A stretch of DNA of 64,000 bases from Streptomyces sp. ISL-11 (lineage in GTDB: Bacteria; Actinomycetota; Actinomycetes; Streptomycetales; Streptomycetaceae): assembly GCF_018614525.1 (NCBI RefSeq), contig NZ_JAGGOL010000034.1, positions 27,749-91,748 of the forward strand, given 5' to 3'. Both the position numbers and the translations under genes were made by a program. Position 1 is the first letter of the stretch. The number at the start of each line of letters is the position of its first letter. This document shows, in pieces, positions 6,820-14,045 of this stretch. The notes beneath the pieces are model-generated. The model was not told where the DNA came from. It saw only the letters and a program-made list of their open reading frames with translations, and made no database searches.

Positions 6820-7035
6820 GTGACTACCGAAACACCGAACGACGCCTATTGGCACTGGCCGAGCAGTTTCCTCGGAGCTAAGTACGCGTGCCAGCCGTGC
6901 GGAAACGCTCACGGTTGGGATGAATTCGCGCAAGACATCTACGGGCCAACCCTCCGCTTCCCTTGGTCGCATCAAGAGAAGCGGGGGCACCGCCTGCTGT
7001 GCCAATTCTGTGGGTCAACGGTCGATCGCGCATGA
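6820..7035 (+). CDS. Zinc-ribbon hypothetical protein (71 aa)
   Basis: GTG at 6820 is preferred because GGAAGG lies about 9 bases upstream. CQPC near residue 27 and CQFC near residue 62 form a four-Cys zinc ribbon around an aromatic middle (WDEFAQDIYGPTLRFPW). The next gene overlaps its end (ATGA). Function unknown. Confidence 0.6.
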   Translation: MTTETPNDAYWHWPSSFLGAKYACQPCGNAHGWDEFAQDIYGPTLRFPWSHQEKRGHRLLCQFCGSTVDRA

Positions 7036-7241
7036 AGACCCGACGAGTTTTCAAACCCACACGGCTCCCCAATGGCGCCATCAAATGCAAGGCGTGCGAT
7101 GACCCGGCCACGTGGTGGGAGGACTGGGAACACCACGGCGACCCCCGGTTCTGCTCATGGCCGTATTGCGACCTTCACGCCAGCCCCGAGAAGGCAGGGC
7201 CCGGCATCATCTGGCGCCCACTGCGGCGGCGCAGCCGCTGA
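7032..7241 (+). CDS. Cys-rich hypothetical protein (69 aa)
   Basis: ATG at 7032 overlaps the previous stop. MKTRRVFKPTRLPNGAIKC... carries CKAC near residue 19 and a C-x5-C pair (CSWPYC) near residue 41, so a small zinc-binding fold is likely. The tail is basic (WRPLRRRSR). It is coupled to the zinc-ribbon gene before it. Function unknown. Confidence 0.6.
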   Translation: MKTRRVFKPTRLPNGAIKCKACDDPATWWEDWEHHGDPRFCSWPYCDLHASPEKAGPGIIWRPLRRRSR

Positions 7242-7251
7242 GGAGAGAGAC

Positions 7252-7500
7252 ATGACCCCGAAGCAGTACCGGTACGGCCAGTACGTCAAAGGAAAGTGCG
7301 CGGAAGGTCGCAGAGTCGACGGTTGGATTGTCGGCGGCGTTCACAGCGGATCCCCCATGAACCGAACCACGCTCATAGGTGTAACTGTGAAGACTCGTTC
7401 GCTGATCAGCGTGATCGATGGCCGGGTGCTCGTGCCTGCCCAGTACCGGGTATGCCGGATGGCTGACGTCGAGCTGGCGAAGGAGCGGTCGTGGGCCTGA
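7252..7500 (+). CDS. Hypothetical protein (82 aa)
   Basis: ATG at 7252 has GAGGAGAGA just upstream. MTPKQYRYGQYVKGKCAEG... is a basic, beta-rich protein (GWIVGGVHSGS, TLIGVTVKTRSLISVIDG, RVLVPAQYRV) resembling a small SH3-like barrel, though that is inference. It overlaps the next gene by 10 bp. Confidence 0.6.
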   Translation: MTPKQYRYGQYVKGKCAEGRRVDGWIVGGVHSGSPMNRTTLIGVTVKTRSLISVIDGRVLVPAQYRVCRMADVELAKERSWA

Positions 7501-7751
7501 TGAAACGCTACATGGAGGACAGCGACCACATCCGACAACTCGCCCGCAGCACTTCGCAACTCGACCGTGCGGCCGACCGGATGGCGGAGCTTGACCAAGT
7601 GTTTCGCGCCTGCGGTGAGATGGCCAACAAGTACGCCGACCCGGAATCCGTAGCCAAACGACTGGTTCGCGAGGCCGTGTACGAGTACCAGGCCGCGCGG
7701 ACGCGGCTCCGTGATTCCACGCAAAGAGAGCGGCTCATGCGAGCTGCCTAA
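7491..7751 (+). CDS. Hypothetical helical protein (86 aa)
   Basis: GTG at 7491 lies inside the previous gene's end, with AAGGAG upstream. The product is a long charged helix pair (DSDHIRQLARSTSQLDRAADRMAEL ...), possibly a coiled coil. A strong terminator at 7802 closes this sub-operon. No family is recognised. Confidence 0.6.
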   Translation: MGLMKRYMEDSDHIRQLARSTSQLDRAADRMAELDQVFRACGEMANKYADPESVAKRLVREAVYEYQAARTRLRDSTQRERLMRAA

Positions 7752-7801
7752 CCGCCCATAAATCCACCAACGCGCTAAACACGAGGCAGCGGTCGCCTTC
7801 C

Positions 7802-7835
7802 AAAGGGGCCAGGGTCGTCGGATCCTGGCCCCTTT
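7802..7835 (+). terminator. Intrinsic terminator
   Basis: AAAGGGGCCAGG and CCTGGCCCCTTT pair perfectly over 12 bp. The CGCATGGGC that follows recalls the TTTTGCATGGCC boundary after the terminators at 3188 and 4272. Confidence 0.9.
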
Positions 7836-7865
7836 CGCATGGGCGCCTGCGGAAAGCGAATACCC

Positions 7866-9215
7866 ATGACTGCCTTCAAAGGCATGAGCTATGGACCGAT
7901 CGGTGAGGCTGTGCAAGCTGCGATGCCGTACACCGAGGCCGACCCGGTCGGCGTGTACGCGGCCGTCTTGGCGCAGTACTCATCGGCCATCAGCCGGACA
8001 GTCACCACAGACAAGGGCCGGCCCGTTGTGCTGTGGACCGTGCTGGCCGGCCGGTCCGCGATCGGGCGTAAGGGCTACGCGTACGGAACCAGTCGACAGA
8101 TTCTGAACGGTGGTGTGGGCCGGTACATCACAGCGCGAACCGTCTCCGGCATCGCCAGCGGCCCGGCCCTCGTCGACTTCCTCTTCACACTGGAGATGGA
8201 GACGTTGGGAACGGAAGGCGGCGTCGACGGTCGGGCGCTGATCGTCGAGGAGGAGTGGGCGACGATCCTTAAAAGGGCGAAGCGGTGCCCCACGTTCTCA
8301 CCGCTTCTCCGAACCGCGTGGGACGGGAAGCCGATCAGCAACAAGACCAAGGAAGGGACCCAGGAAGTCAGCAGGCCGCTGCTGGGGATGCACGCGCACA
8401 TCACACCCGGCGAGTGGGCGAAATACGTCTCCGCCTCCGAGGCTCTGGGCGGCTCCCTCAACCGAATTCTTCCGGTAACGGTTGAGCGAAGTAAGCGTCT
8501 CCCGTACTCGGCCAACACCACAGCGCCCGCAAGTATGAAGCTGGCCGAGGCGTACCGCTGGGCCTGCGCGGAGCAGCGGACGATGGAGTTGACCAAGGCC
8601 GCAGAGGATCGTTTCGACCAGCTCCGGGATGAGATCGAAGAGCGGCTGATCAACCTGCCCGAGAGCATCTCCTGCTACCTGGAGCGCTCCGAGGAGCAGG
8701 TGGTGCGGGTGGCCTCGGTTCTCACAGCGGCGGAAATGAAGACGCGGGTCAGCAAGCGGGCACTGGACGCGGCATGGGAATTTGTGCAGTACAGCATGGC
8801 CTCCGCCGAGAAACTGGTGCGCGATGCCGCTACCACCTCGGCCGGTACACGCATTGGTAAGACGCTGGAGGAAAGCGTCATCGATGCCCTCGCCCGCTTC
8901 GGGGGCACCGCCACCTCCAGCCAGCTCCTGCGGTCGCTGGGCAACCGAGCCAACGCAGCCGGCCTGAAGACCGCTGTCGACGGCATGGACGAGGTCAAGT
9001 CCTGGAGCGAGAAGACAACGCCTGGCCGGGGGGCACCCACGATCTACTACCAGCTCGTGGACCAGGACTCGGCAGAGGTACAGCCCGCCCAGCCGCGGCA
9101 GGAGCATAAGCCCGCGCTGCGGGTCGTGACCGCACAGCAGAAGCGCAAGGCGCCTGCTCGCCGGAAGACGGCCGCCGCGGTCGAGGCGCCCCAGATGGAA
9201 CTGGAGCTGGTGTGA
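7866..9215 (+). CDS. DUF3987-type replication-associated protein
   Basis: ATG at 7866 (MTAFKGMSYGPIGEAVQ) has GGAAAG upstream; the in-frame ATG at 7839 falls right after the terminator without an SD. The N-terminal half fits DUF3987 proteins: a predicted P-loop-like turn VLAGRSAIGRKGYAYG near residue 65, then LIVEEEW near residue 127 as the Walker-B-like acidic patch. Here the usual GKT is replaced by GRKG, as in other members. Family members accompany primase/polymerase genes in mobile elements and are thought to act as helicase-like ATPases. The C-terminal 60 residues are Pro/Ala/Lys-rich and probably disordered. It overlaps the next gene's possible GTG start. Confidence 0.7.
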   Translation: MTAFKGMSYGPIGEAVQAAMPYTEADPVGVYAAVLAQYSSAISRTVTTDKGRPVVLWTVLAGRSAIGRKGYAYGTSRQILNGGVGRYITARTVSGIASGPALVDFLFTLEMETLGTEGGVDGRALIVEEEWATILKRAKRCPTFSPLLRTAWDGKPISNKTKEGTQEVSRPLLGMHAHITPGEWAKYVSASEALGGSLNRILPVTVERSKRLPYSANTTAPASMKLAEAYRWACAEQRTMELTKAAEDRFDQLRDEIEERLINLPESISCYLERSEEQVVRVASVLTAAEMKTRVSKRALDAAWEFVQYSMASAEKLVRDAATTSAGTRIGKTLEESVIDALARFGGTATSSQLLRSLGNRANAAGLKTAVDGMDEVKSWSEKTTPGRGAPTIYYQLVDQDSAEVQPAQPRQEHKPALRVVTAQQKRKAPARRKTAAAVEAPQMELELV

Positions 9216-9238
9216 AGGACCTCAAGGGAGACGAGGAC

Positions 9239-10222
9239 ATGGCGCAGTTCGAGAGTGCCTTCTCCACACTGGCCGTTGGCGACTACGTGACCGCCTCCGG
9301 AGTCGACACCCGAGGTCACAAGGTGACCCGCACGGGCACCCTGCTGGCCCCTGCGAAGCAGGTCAAGGCCCAGCGGAACGGGCGACGTACGAACGGCGTG
9401 CGGTTGTGCATCGGGCTCGCCGGCACAGACCCCTCCGAGCGATCCACGTGGACCACGCTGTTCCCCGGGACCGGGACGGTCGAGAGAACCCGTAAGCCCA
9501 CTTCGGACGACTGGGTCAACGACGCACTAGGCAATATCCCCGGCACCCGGCGGATAAAGGGCAAGGTGCGGGGGCTATTCGGCGGAAAGGGCGGGAAACG
9601 ATCGGTCAAGCCGTCCACGCGCATACTGGCTGGGATCAGGGCCGTTGGTGACGGCCGTTATGAGCTGTATGACGCGGCAACGGGAGAGGTGCTGCTGACC
9701 GCCACTCGTCAGACGCCCATCTGGTGGGCACCCCCGCCTGAGGAGGAGGCGCAGGTCCCTGATGAAGGTGCTCAGTGGCACGAGTCGGAGCTGGGGCACA
9801 TCCGCTGCCCCAGTGATGTTGACGGTCGACGGTTCCGGTTCCTGTTCGGCGGTGAGGCCGGCGGGGACCATCACGGCCCTGTGCAAGAAGTTCCCGTGGT
9901 GTGGAGGAGCAATAGGGCGGGTCCGGGGCTGGTTCATGCGGAGACGGGCGACTGGGTGTTCAAGGGGACTCTTAAGTCGCGGGTCTGGTGGGCGCTATTG
10001 CCTGACGATGACGCCCTCACGACCAAGCCGACAGTGACCAAAACCCAGCAGCCCGACCCGGAGGTCACGTCGCCTCGAACGAAGCCGCTTCGGGGTCTGC
10101 TTTACGAGGGGTGGCTGTCACAGGAAGAGACGGCGGGATACGGTCGCGCAGTCCTGCACCTCACCTCGGGGCAGGTGATTGGGTGGCTGACCCCGGAAAT
10201 GCAGTTCCTGCCCTCCGCGTGA
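9239..10222 (+). CDS. Hypothetical protein with repeated WWA-type modules (327 aa)
   Basis: ATG at 9239 has AGGGAG eight bases upstream; a GTG at 9212 overlapping the previous stop is an alternative. Two internal segments resemble each other: YDAATGEVLLTATRQTPIWW near residue 150 and HAETGDWVFKGTLKSRVWW near residue 240, each followed by an acidic linker. The protein is probably built of small beta domains. No family is recognised. It lies at the end of the left arm behind the DUF3987 gene. Confidence 0.6.
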   Translation: MAQFESAFSTLAVGDYVTASGVDTRGHKVTRTGTLLAPAKQVKAQRNGRRTNGVRLCIGLAGTDPSERSTWTTLFPGTGTVERTRKPTSDDWVNDALGNIPGTRRIKGKVRGLFGGKGGKRSVKPSTRILAGIRAVGDGRYELYDAATGEVLLTATRQTPIWWAPPPEEEAQVPDEGAQWHESELGHIRCPSDVDGRRFRFLFGGEAGGDHHGPVQEVPVVWRSNRAGPGLVHAETGDWVFKGTLKSRVWWALLPDDDALTTKPTVTKTQQPDPEVTSPRTKPLRGLLYEGWLSQEETAGYGRAVLHLTSGQVIGWLTPEMQFLPSA

Positions 10223-10326
10223 CTACCCCGCTTGCGATGCCCAGGCGGCGTCCCACACAAATCGTGCGGGGGCGCTACTGGGTGCTCGTGACGAAGTGGC
10301 GCGACGGAGTGTGGAAGGCTGCCTAA
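10219..10326 (+). CDS. Very small basic protein (35 aa), tentative
   Basis: GTG at 10219 overlaps the preceding TGA (GTGA). The frame gives VTTPLAMPRRRPTQ..., 35 residues ending WRDGVWKAA, and stops just before a bidirectional terminator. The overlap and the aromatic/basic composition support it, but the length is marginal. Confidence 0.4.
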   Translation: MTTPLAMPRRRPTQIVRGRYWVLVTKWRDGVWKAA

Positions 10327-10333
10327 CAACGCA

Positions 10334-10377
10334 AAAATGCCCCTCACCTTTCCGTGCGGAATGGTGAGGGGCATTTT
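10334..10377. terminator. Bidirectional terminator between left arm and late operon
   Basis: AAAATGCCCCTCACC and GGTGAGGGGCATTTT are perfect 15-bp complements with an A-run before and a T-run after. It ends both the rightward left arm and the leftward late operon. Confidence 0.95.
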
Positions 10378-10390
10378 CCCTGTCGAGAGA

Positions 10391-10651
10391 TCAGCCGTTC
10401 GTTGGCGTCGGGGCGGTTTCCTTCTGGGCGAGCAGCCGCTGACGTGCTGCGGCCTCCTCCCACGGCGACGCCTGGTCCTCGGCGGCCCCGGTCTTCGAAT
10501 CCTCGAACCGCTGCGCGGCTTCGCCGGCACCTACTATCGCGAGCACCAGGCCCGCGAGGGTGTACCAGTCCACGCCCGGCCAGCGAGCGAGGAGCAGTGG
10601 GACGACGGCAGCGGCGTACGAGGTCAGCCGGACCGGGTGGTTACGCAGCAC
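10391..10651 (-). CDS. Small membrane protein, holin candidate (86 aa)
   Basis: The leftward GTG at 10651 overlaps the end of the endolysin gene by 11 bp. The first 45 residues contain one long or two short hydrophobic segments (SYAAAVVPLLLARW, YTLAGLVLAIVGAG), and the C-terminal half is charged and soluble. Its position just after the endolysin and its topology fit a phage holin. It is the last gene of the late operon. Confidence 0.65.
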   Translation of the reverse strand: MLRNHPVRLTSYAAAVVPLLLARWPGVDWYTLAGLVLAIVGAGEAAQRFEDSKTGAAEDQASPWEEAAARQRLLAQKETAPTPTNG

Positions 10652-11876
10652 TCTTTACCTCCGGGGTGGGGATGACCTGCTGGGGGACGACCGGGATGTC
10701 GGTGGGCTTGGAGACGTCAGGCATGACCGGCCGTACGGGCTCCGGCTTCGTGGGCTTGGTCGGGGCCGGGGGCTCCACGGGCTTGTGCGGCTCGGGCTGC
10801 TTCGGCTCGGGGTTGCCCTTGACCCGGTCCTTGATCTTGCTCAGTTCGCCCTTGACCTCCCGCAGCTCCTGGTCGATCCGGTCGAACCTCTCCGTCCAGT
10901 CGGCACCTGGCTTCGCCGGACCCGGCCTGGGCGCGGGCTTCGGCGGGGGCGTCTTCGACCTGCCGCTGTCGCCGGTCGAAGGCACTGGCCGGGGTGTGCC
11001 TGTCACCTTCAGCGCCTGGCCGGCCGCGATTACGTCGGGGTCCGTGATGCCGGGGTTGAGGGCCAGGAGCCGGGCGAGCGACATGCCGTGCGCGCGAGCG
11101 ACTGCGCTGAGGGAGTCCCCGGACCGCACCGTGTACGTGCCTGTCGCGCTCTCGGGCTCAGGGGCCGGCGAAGGCGTGGACGTCTCGTCGCTGTCCTTGG
11201 CCGGAGGCTTCGGCTTCTCACTGGGCTTCGCCGGGACGGTGACCTCCTGGCCCTCCTGGACGTGGTCAGGATCGGAGATTTGAGGGTTGGCCGCCAGCAG
11301 GGAAGCGAGAGTGACGCCCAGAACGGCGGCGATACCGCCCAGCGTCTGCCCTGCCTTGATCTTGTACTTGCCTGAGGAACCGCCGCTGTCGTGGACGACG
11401 CCAGCACCCGAGTAGGCGGGGTGACCGAAGCCGAGGATGCGGGTCGTCGAGGCCCAGTTGCGGTAGGTCTTGCGGTAGACGCCGTCGCCGTTCGGCGCCG
11501 GGTATTCCCGGGTGTTGCCGCCCACGACCTCGATGTCCCGGCCGCCGTTGAACACGCCGATCACCAGCTCGACGTGAGTTCCGCCTTCGGAGCCGAACAT
11601 GGCGAGCGAGCCGACGCGCGGACTGCGGTTGAAGGCGCTGCGCTGCTTGTAGTAATCGGTGCACACTGAGCAGGAGGCGGTGGCCGGGATGATGTCGCGG
11701 TTGTCGGTCTTCCATGCCAGCCACGAAATGAACGACTGACACCAGGGCCCGTAAATCGCCCAGTCGACCTGGATACCTGGGGTCTGCTCCGCGTACTTGT
11801 TGTAGTTGTTGGCGCCTTCCTTGTAGCCGACCTGGGTCAGGGCCAGGTTGACCATGGACGCTGCTGTCGATGCCAA
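10641..11876 (-). CDS. Endolysin: CHAP/NlpC-like amidase-peptidase with two LysM domains
   Basis: The frame extends upstream to 11927, but a terminator lies there and AAAGGAG sits 7 bases before TTG at 11876, so TTG is taken as the start (411 aa). Residues 1-150 form a cysteine peptidase: WCQSFISWLAW near residue 45 holds the catalytic Cys and THVELVIG near residue 100 the His. Two LysM repeats follow (YKIKAGQTLGGIAAVLGV and YTVRSGDSLSAVARAHGM), separated by Pro-rich linkers. The C-terminal third is a coiled-coil piece (ERFDRIDQELREVKGELSK) with Pro/Lys-rich tails. No signal peptide is seen, so export would need the neighbouring holin candidates. Confidence 0.85.
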   Translation of the reverse strand: MASTAASMVNLALTQVGYKEGANNYNKYAEQTPGIQVDWAIYGPWCQSFISWLAWKTDNRDIIPATASCSVCTDYYKQRSAFNRSPRVGSLAMFGSEGGTHVELVIGVFNGGRDIEVVGGNTREYPAPNGDGVYRKTYRNWASTTRILGFGHPAYSGAGVVHDSGGSSGKYKIKAGQTLGGIAAVLGVTLASLLAANPQISDPDHVQEGQEVTVPAKPSEKPKPPAKDSDETSTPSPAPEPESATGTYTVRSGDSLSAVARAHGMSLARLLALNPGITDPDVIAAGQALKVTGTPRPVPSTGDSGRSKTPPPKPAPRPGPAKPGADWTERFDRIDQELREVKGELSKIKDRVKGNPEPKQPEPHKPVEPPAPTKPTKPEPVRPVMPDVSKPTDIPVVPQQVIPTPEVKSAA

Positions 11877-11898
11877 GGGCACTCCTTTCGGTGGCATG

Positions 11899-11921
11899 AA
11901 AAAGGCCCGCCGAAGCGGGCC
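11899..11921 (-). terminator. Leftward intrinsic terminator upstream of the endolysin gene
   Basis: Read leftward, GGCCCGC-TTCG-GCGGGCC is followed by TTTTTCAT. It lies between the 11943-12212 gene and the endolysin gene, so lysis expression needs read-through or its own promoter. Confidence 0.85.
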
Positions 11922-11932
11922 CTCCATGAGGT

Positions 11933-11945
11933 ATTAATTCATTCA
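11933..11945. repeat. AT-rich 14-mer repeat copy (ATTAATTCATTCA)
   Basis: Thirteen of 14 bases of the AATTAATTCATTCA family. It overlaps the TGA stop of the 11943-12212 gene and directly precedes the terminator at 11921 in transcription order. Confidence 0.8.
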
Positions 11946-12212
11946 GCGAGGTGTGCGGAGGGCTGCGACGCGGGCCGGATCAAGCGCGGTCAGCAGCTCG
12001 ATCAGCCGGCCGTTCTCGGCCTCGATGCGGCCCAGCCGCAGTTTGATCTCCGTCAGGTCGTCCTGAAGCCGGTCCGCCCTTGCCTTCTGGGCCTCGGCCT
12101 CGGACTTCCAGACCTCGGCGGTCCGCACCTCCTTGGCGGCGCGGACGACGACGTACCCGCCGATGACGATGCTGATGATCCCGAAGAGGTTCAGGATCAC
12201 GGACGTGTTCAT
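11943..12212 (-). CDS. One-TM coiled-coil membrane protein (89 aa), holin/lysis-associated candidate
   Basis: The N-terminus MNTSVILNLFGIISIVIGGYVVV is a single membrane segment. It is followed by a long charged coiled coil (WKSEAEAQKARADRLQDDL...) and a short basic tail. This architecture is common for small proteins beside actinophage endolysins. ATG at 12212 overlaps the end of the upstream tail gene by 4 bp. The stop lies in the AT-rich repeat. Confidence 0.65.
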   Translation of the reverse strand: MNTSVILNLFGIISIVIGGYVVVRAAKEVRTAEVWKSEAEAQKARADRLQDDLTEIKLRLGRIEAENGRLIELLTALDPARVAALRTPR

Positions 12213-12820
12213 GGAACTTCACCTATCCATCGCAGTTCCTGGAAGCAGGCAGTGGTGTGGAAGCGGGCGTCAGCCCAGCCGATACCGGCAAGGTCCGGGG
12301 TATGGGCCACACAACTGATGAACTCGCCTGCGCGCATGGGTACTTCGACGGTGACCGTGCCGCAGTTGCTGTACGCCGTCCATGAGGAGAGGCTTCCGGT
12401 GGTGAAGGCGTTGTTGCCCACAGAGCTGGTGTTGAAGTCAGCAGACGGCAGGACGGCGATGTCGAGCCACATCATGTGGACCTGGTCGGCGCCCGCGGAC
12501 TGGAGCCCCGGGGAGACGTTTCCGCCGATGGTGTATCGGTAGCGGCCGTCGATCGGTGCTACGAGGCCGACCACGTTGCCTGCACTGTTCGTCGGCGTCA
12601 TGCCCGAGCGGGTCTCGTATGCGATTCCCGCAGGCTGCTTCCCGACGGGGTAGCAGGGCAAATGGGTGTAGCTGCCCTTGCGAGCCAGCCATTCCACACC
12701 GATAACCCGCACCGCCGGCGGCCTCACCAGGTGGCTGTGGACGTCCCGGACGCGTCGGTTCATCATGGCCGGGTCCGCGAGATCGCGAGAGGCCCAGTCT
12801 TCAATCGCGGGTGCGTTCAT
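12209..12820 (-). CDS. Tail-associated paralog 1 (203 aa), receptor-binding candidate
   Basis: ATG at 12820 overlaps the previous stop (TGATG). The N-terminal DWASRDLADPAMMNRRVRD matches the corresponding part of the next two genes. The rest is beta-rich with GRYRYTIGGNVSP and the C-terminal ACFQELRWIGEVP, which align with FFSMRWVGRY and YLEMRWVGELP of the paralogs. A jelly-roll/C1q-like fold is plausible. Tandem copies at the end of the tail module suggest variable receptor-binding or fibre-tip proteins. Confidence 0.6.
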   Translation of the reverse strand: MNAPAIEDWASRDLADPAMMNRRVRDVHSHLVRPPAVRVIGVEWLARKGSYTHLPCYPVGKQPAGIAYETRSGMTPTNSAGNVVGLVAPIDGRYRYTIGGNVSPGLQSAGADQVHMMWLDIAVLPSADFNTSSVGNNAFTTGSLSSWTAYSNCGTVTVEVPMRAGEFISCVAHTPDLAGIGWADARFHTTACFQELRWIGEVP

Positions 12821-13467
12821 CAGTACCTCCCCACCCACCGCATCGAGAAGAACGACCGGCCCGGCAATGTCTTGTTGCCCAGCAGGAATGGCTGGTCGGA
12901 GATGCCGGCCGCGCTCACGGACTCGCCCTTCTTCAGGCGGACCGTCGCGGCGATGGAGCCGTAGCCCCGGCTGCCGTTGGAGCGGCCTGGTGAGGACGAT
13001 GCGATTACGTGGGCGGCATCGGTCCACAGCGAGTCGTCTGTGACGTTCTTGCCGAGCTTGACGTGCATGTTCAGCGGCGTCGTGTTGGGCGTGTCGATGA
13101 CGCCCCCGAAGGCGACGCTGTACCGGCCGTCCTCGGGCGCCGTCAGACGCAGTGCGTACGGTGTTCTCCCAGCGGTCGCGCCGGGCTGTACAAGGTTGGC
13201 GCTGTCGAACTCCGCGGAGGGCTGTAGACCTTGGCCGGGCAGGTACCACGCGAACGTGACCCACCGGCTAGCGGGGAGCTTGCCGGAGTCGAGGGCGTCA
13301 GCCGGCGCCCAGTTCACCGAGCTGTCCTTGTGCGTGCCGCGCTGCCGGGCGGTAGCCCAGCACGAGGGCGACCGGTACAGGAACCGGTGCGGGTCGCGGA
13401 TACGGGCGTTCATCATGGCGGCGGTGAGGACCTCGCGTCGGGCCCACGTGGCACTCGTCGGGATCAG
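12820..13467 (-). CDS. Tail-associated paralog 2 (215 aa from CTG, 198 aa from ATG 13416)
   Basis: The first ATG in frame is at 13416. Homology with paralog 1 continues upstream of it, though (TWARREVLTAAMMNARIRD against DWASRDLADPAMMNRRVRD). The only initiator-like codon before the upstream in-frame stop is CTG at 13467, overlapping the previous gene's TGA, with GGTGAG about 6 bases upstream. The remaining sequence is beta-rich (GRYSVAFGGVIDTPN) and ends SFFSMRWVGRY. Function as for paralog 1. Confidence 0.55.
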   Translation of the reverse strand: MIPTSATWARREVLTAAMMNARIRDPHRFLYRSPSCWATARQRGTHKDSSVNWAPADALDSGKLPASRWVTFAWYLPGQGLQPSAEFDSANLVQPGATAGRTPYALRLTAPEDGRYSVAFGGVIDTPNTTPLNMHVKLGKNVTDDSLWTDAAHVIASSSPGRSNGSRGYGSIAATVRLKKGESVSAAGISDQPFLLGNKTLPGRSFFSMRWVGRY

Positions 13468-14039
13468 GGAAGCTCACCCACCCATCGCATCTCGAGGTAT
13501 GTGGCGGCCGAGGCGTTCTCCTTGTCGTCGGAGAACATCCAGGCCGCGCCTTCGGCATAGCCGGCGAGTGCGATCCACTCGCCGGTACGCAGGGGGATCG
13601 TCGCGGTGCCGGTGCCGGAGCGGTGGGAGTTGCGGATGCGGTGGCATCCGAACTTCAAGAACGCGGTGGTCTCGAACTGCGCGCCCTCGGACAGGCCCTT
13701 GGCGATGGCGACGCGGGCGTAGCCGATCTTGCCGTCGGTCTGGTATGAGCCGATGACCGCGCCGGCGTTGACCTCGTAGAGCCCGTCGCGGGGAGCGGTG
13801 ACGCGAATGGATGAGTCGGACATCGTGCTGCCGGTCGTGTCGTAGGAGTGCTCCCGGCCGTAGCTCTGGCCTGGGGGTTCCAGGGTCAGCACGGCCCAGG
13901 TTCCGGCGTCCTTGCTGCCGGACAGCTTGCCCGCTCTGCGGCAGCCGGGCGGGTTCGAGAGCAGAGTGAGCACGTCGCGGACGTGCGTGTTCATGTCCTC
14001 GGGGGACACCGGGCCCTGCCCCCAGGTGTTGATCTCGAT
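13464..14039 (-). CDS. Tail-associated paralog 3 (191 aa from ATC, 181 aa from GTG 14009)
   Basis: GTG at 14009 is the first standard start, but the family N-terminal Trp segment lies upstream (IEINTWGQGPVSPEDMNTHVRD). It would begin at ATC 14039, with GGGGTGA seven bases before it. Either ATC initiates or an ATG was lost. The body is beta-rich (GLYEVNAGAVIGSYQ) and ends TYLEMRWVGELP like its neighbours. Confidence 0.55.
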   Translation of the reverse strand: MEINTWGQGPVSPEDMNTHVRDVLTLLSNPPGCRRAGKLSGSKDAGTWAVLTLEPPGQSYGREHSYDTTGSTMSDSSIRVTAPRDGLYEVNAGAVIGSYQTDGKIGYARVAIAKGLSEGAQFETTAFLKFGCHRIRNSHRSGTGTATIPLRTGEWIALAGYAEGAAWMFSDDKENASAATYLEMRWVGELP

Positions 14040-14045
14040 TGCGTA

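Noticed and set aside
8461..8486. GGTAACGGTTGAG as a further early operator site
   Set aside because: The two half-sites are in the wrong order and it lies in the middle of a coding region.
11904..11927. Endolysin start at ATG 11927
   Set aside because: A terminator hairpin lies in that stretch, and a perfect AAAGGAG precedes TTG 11876.
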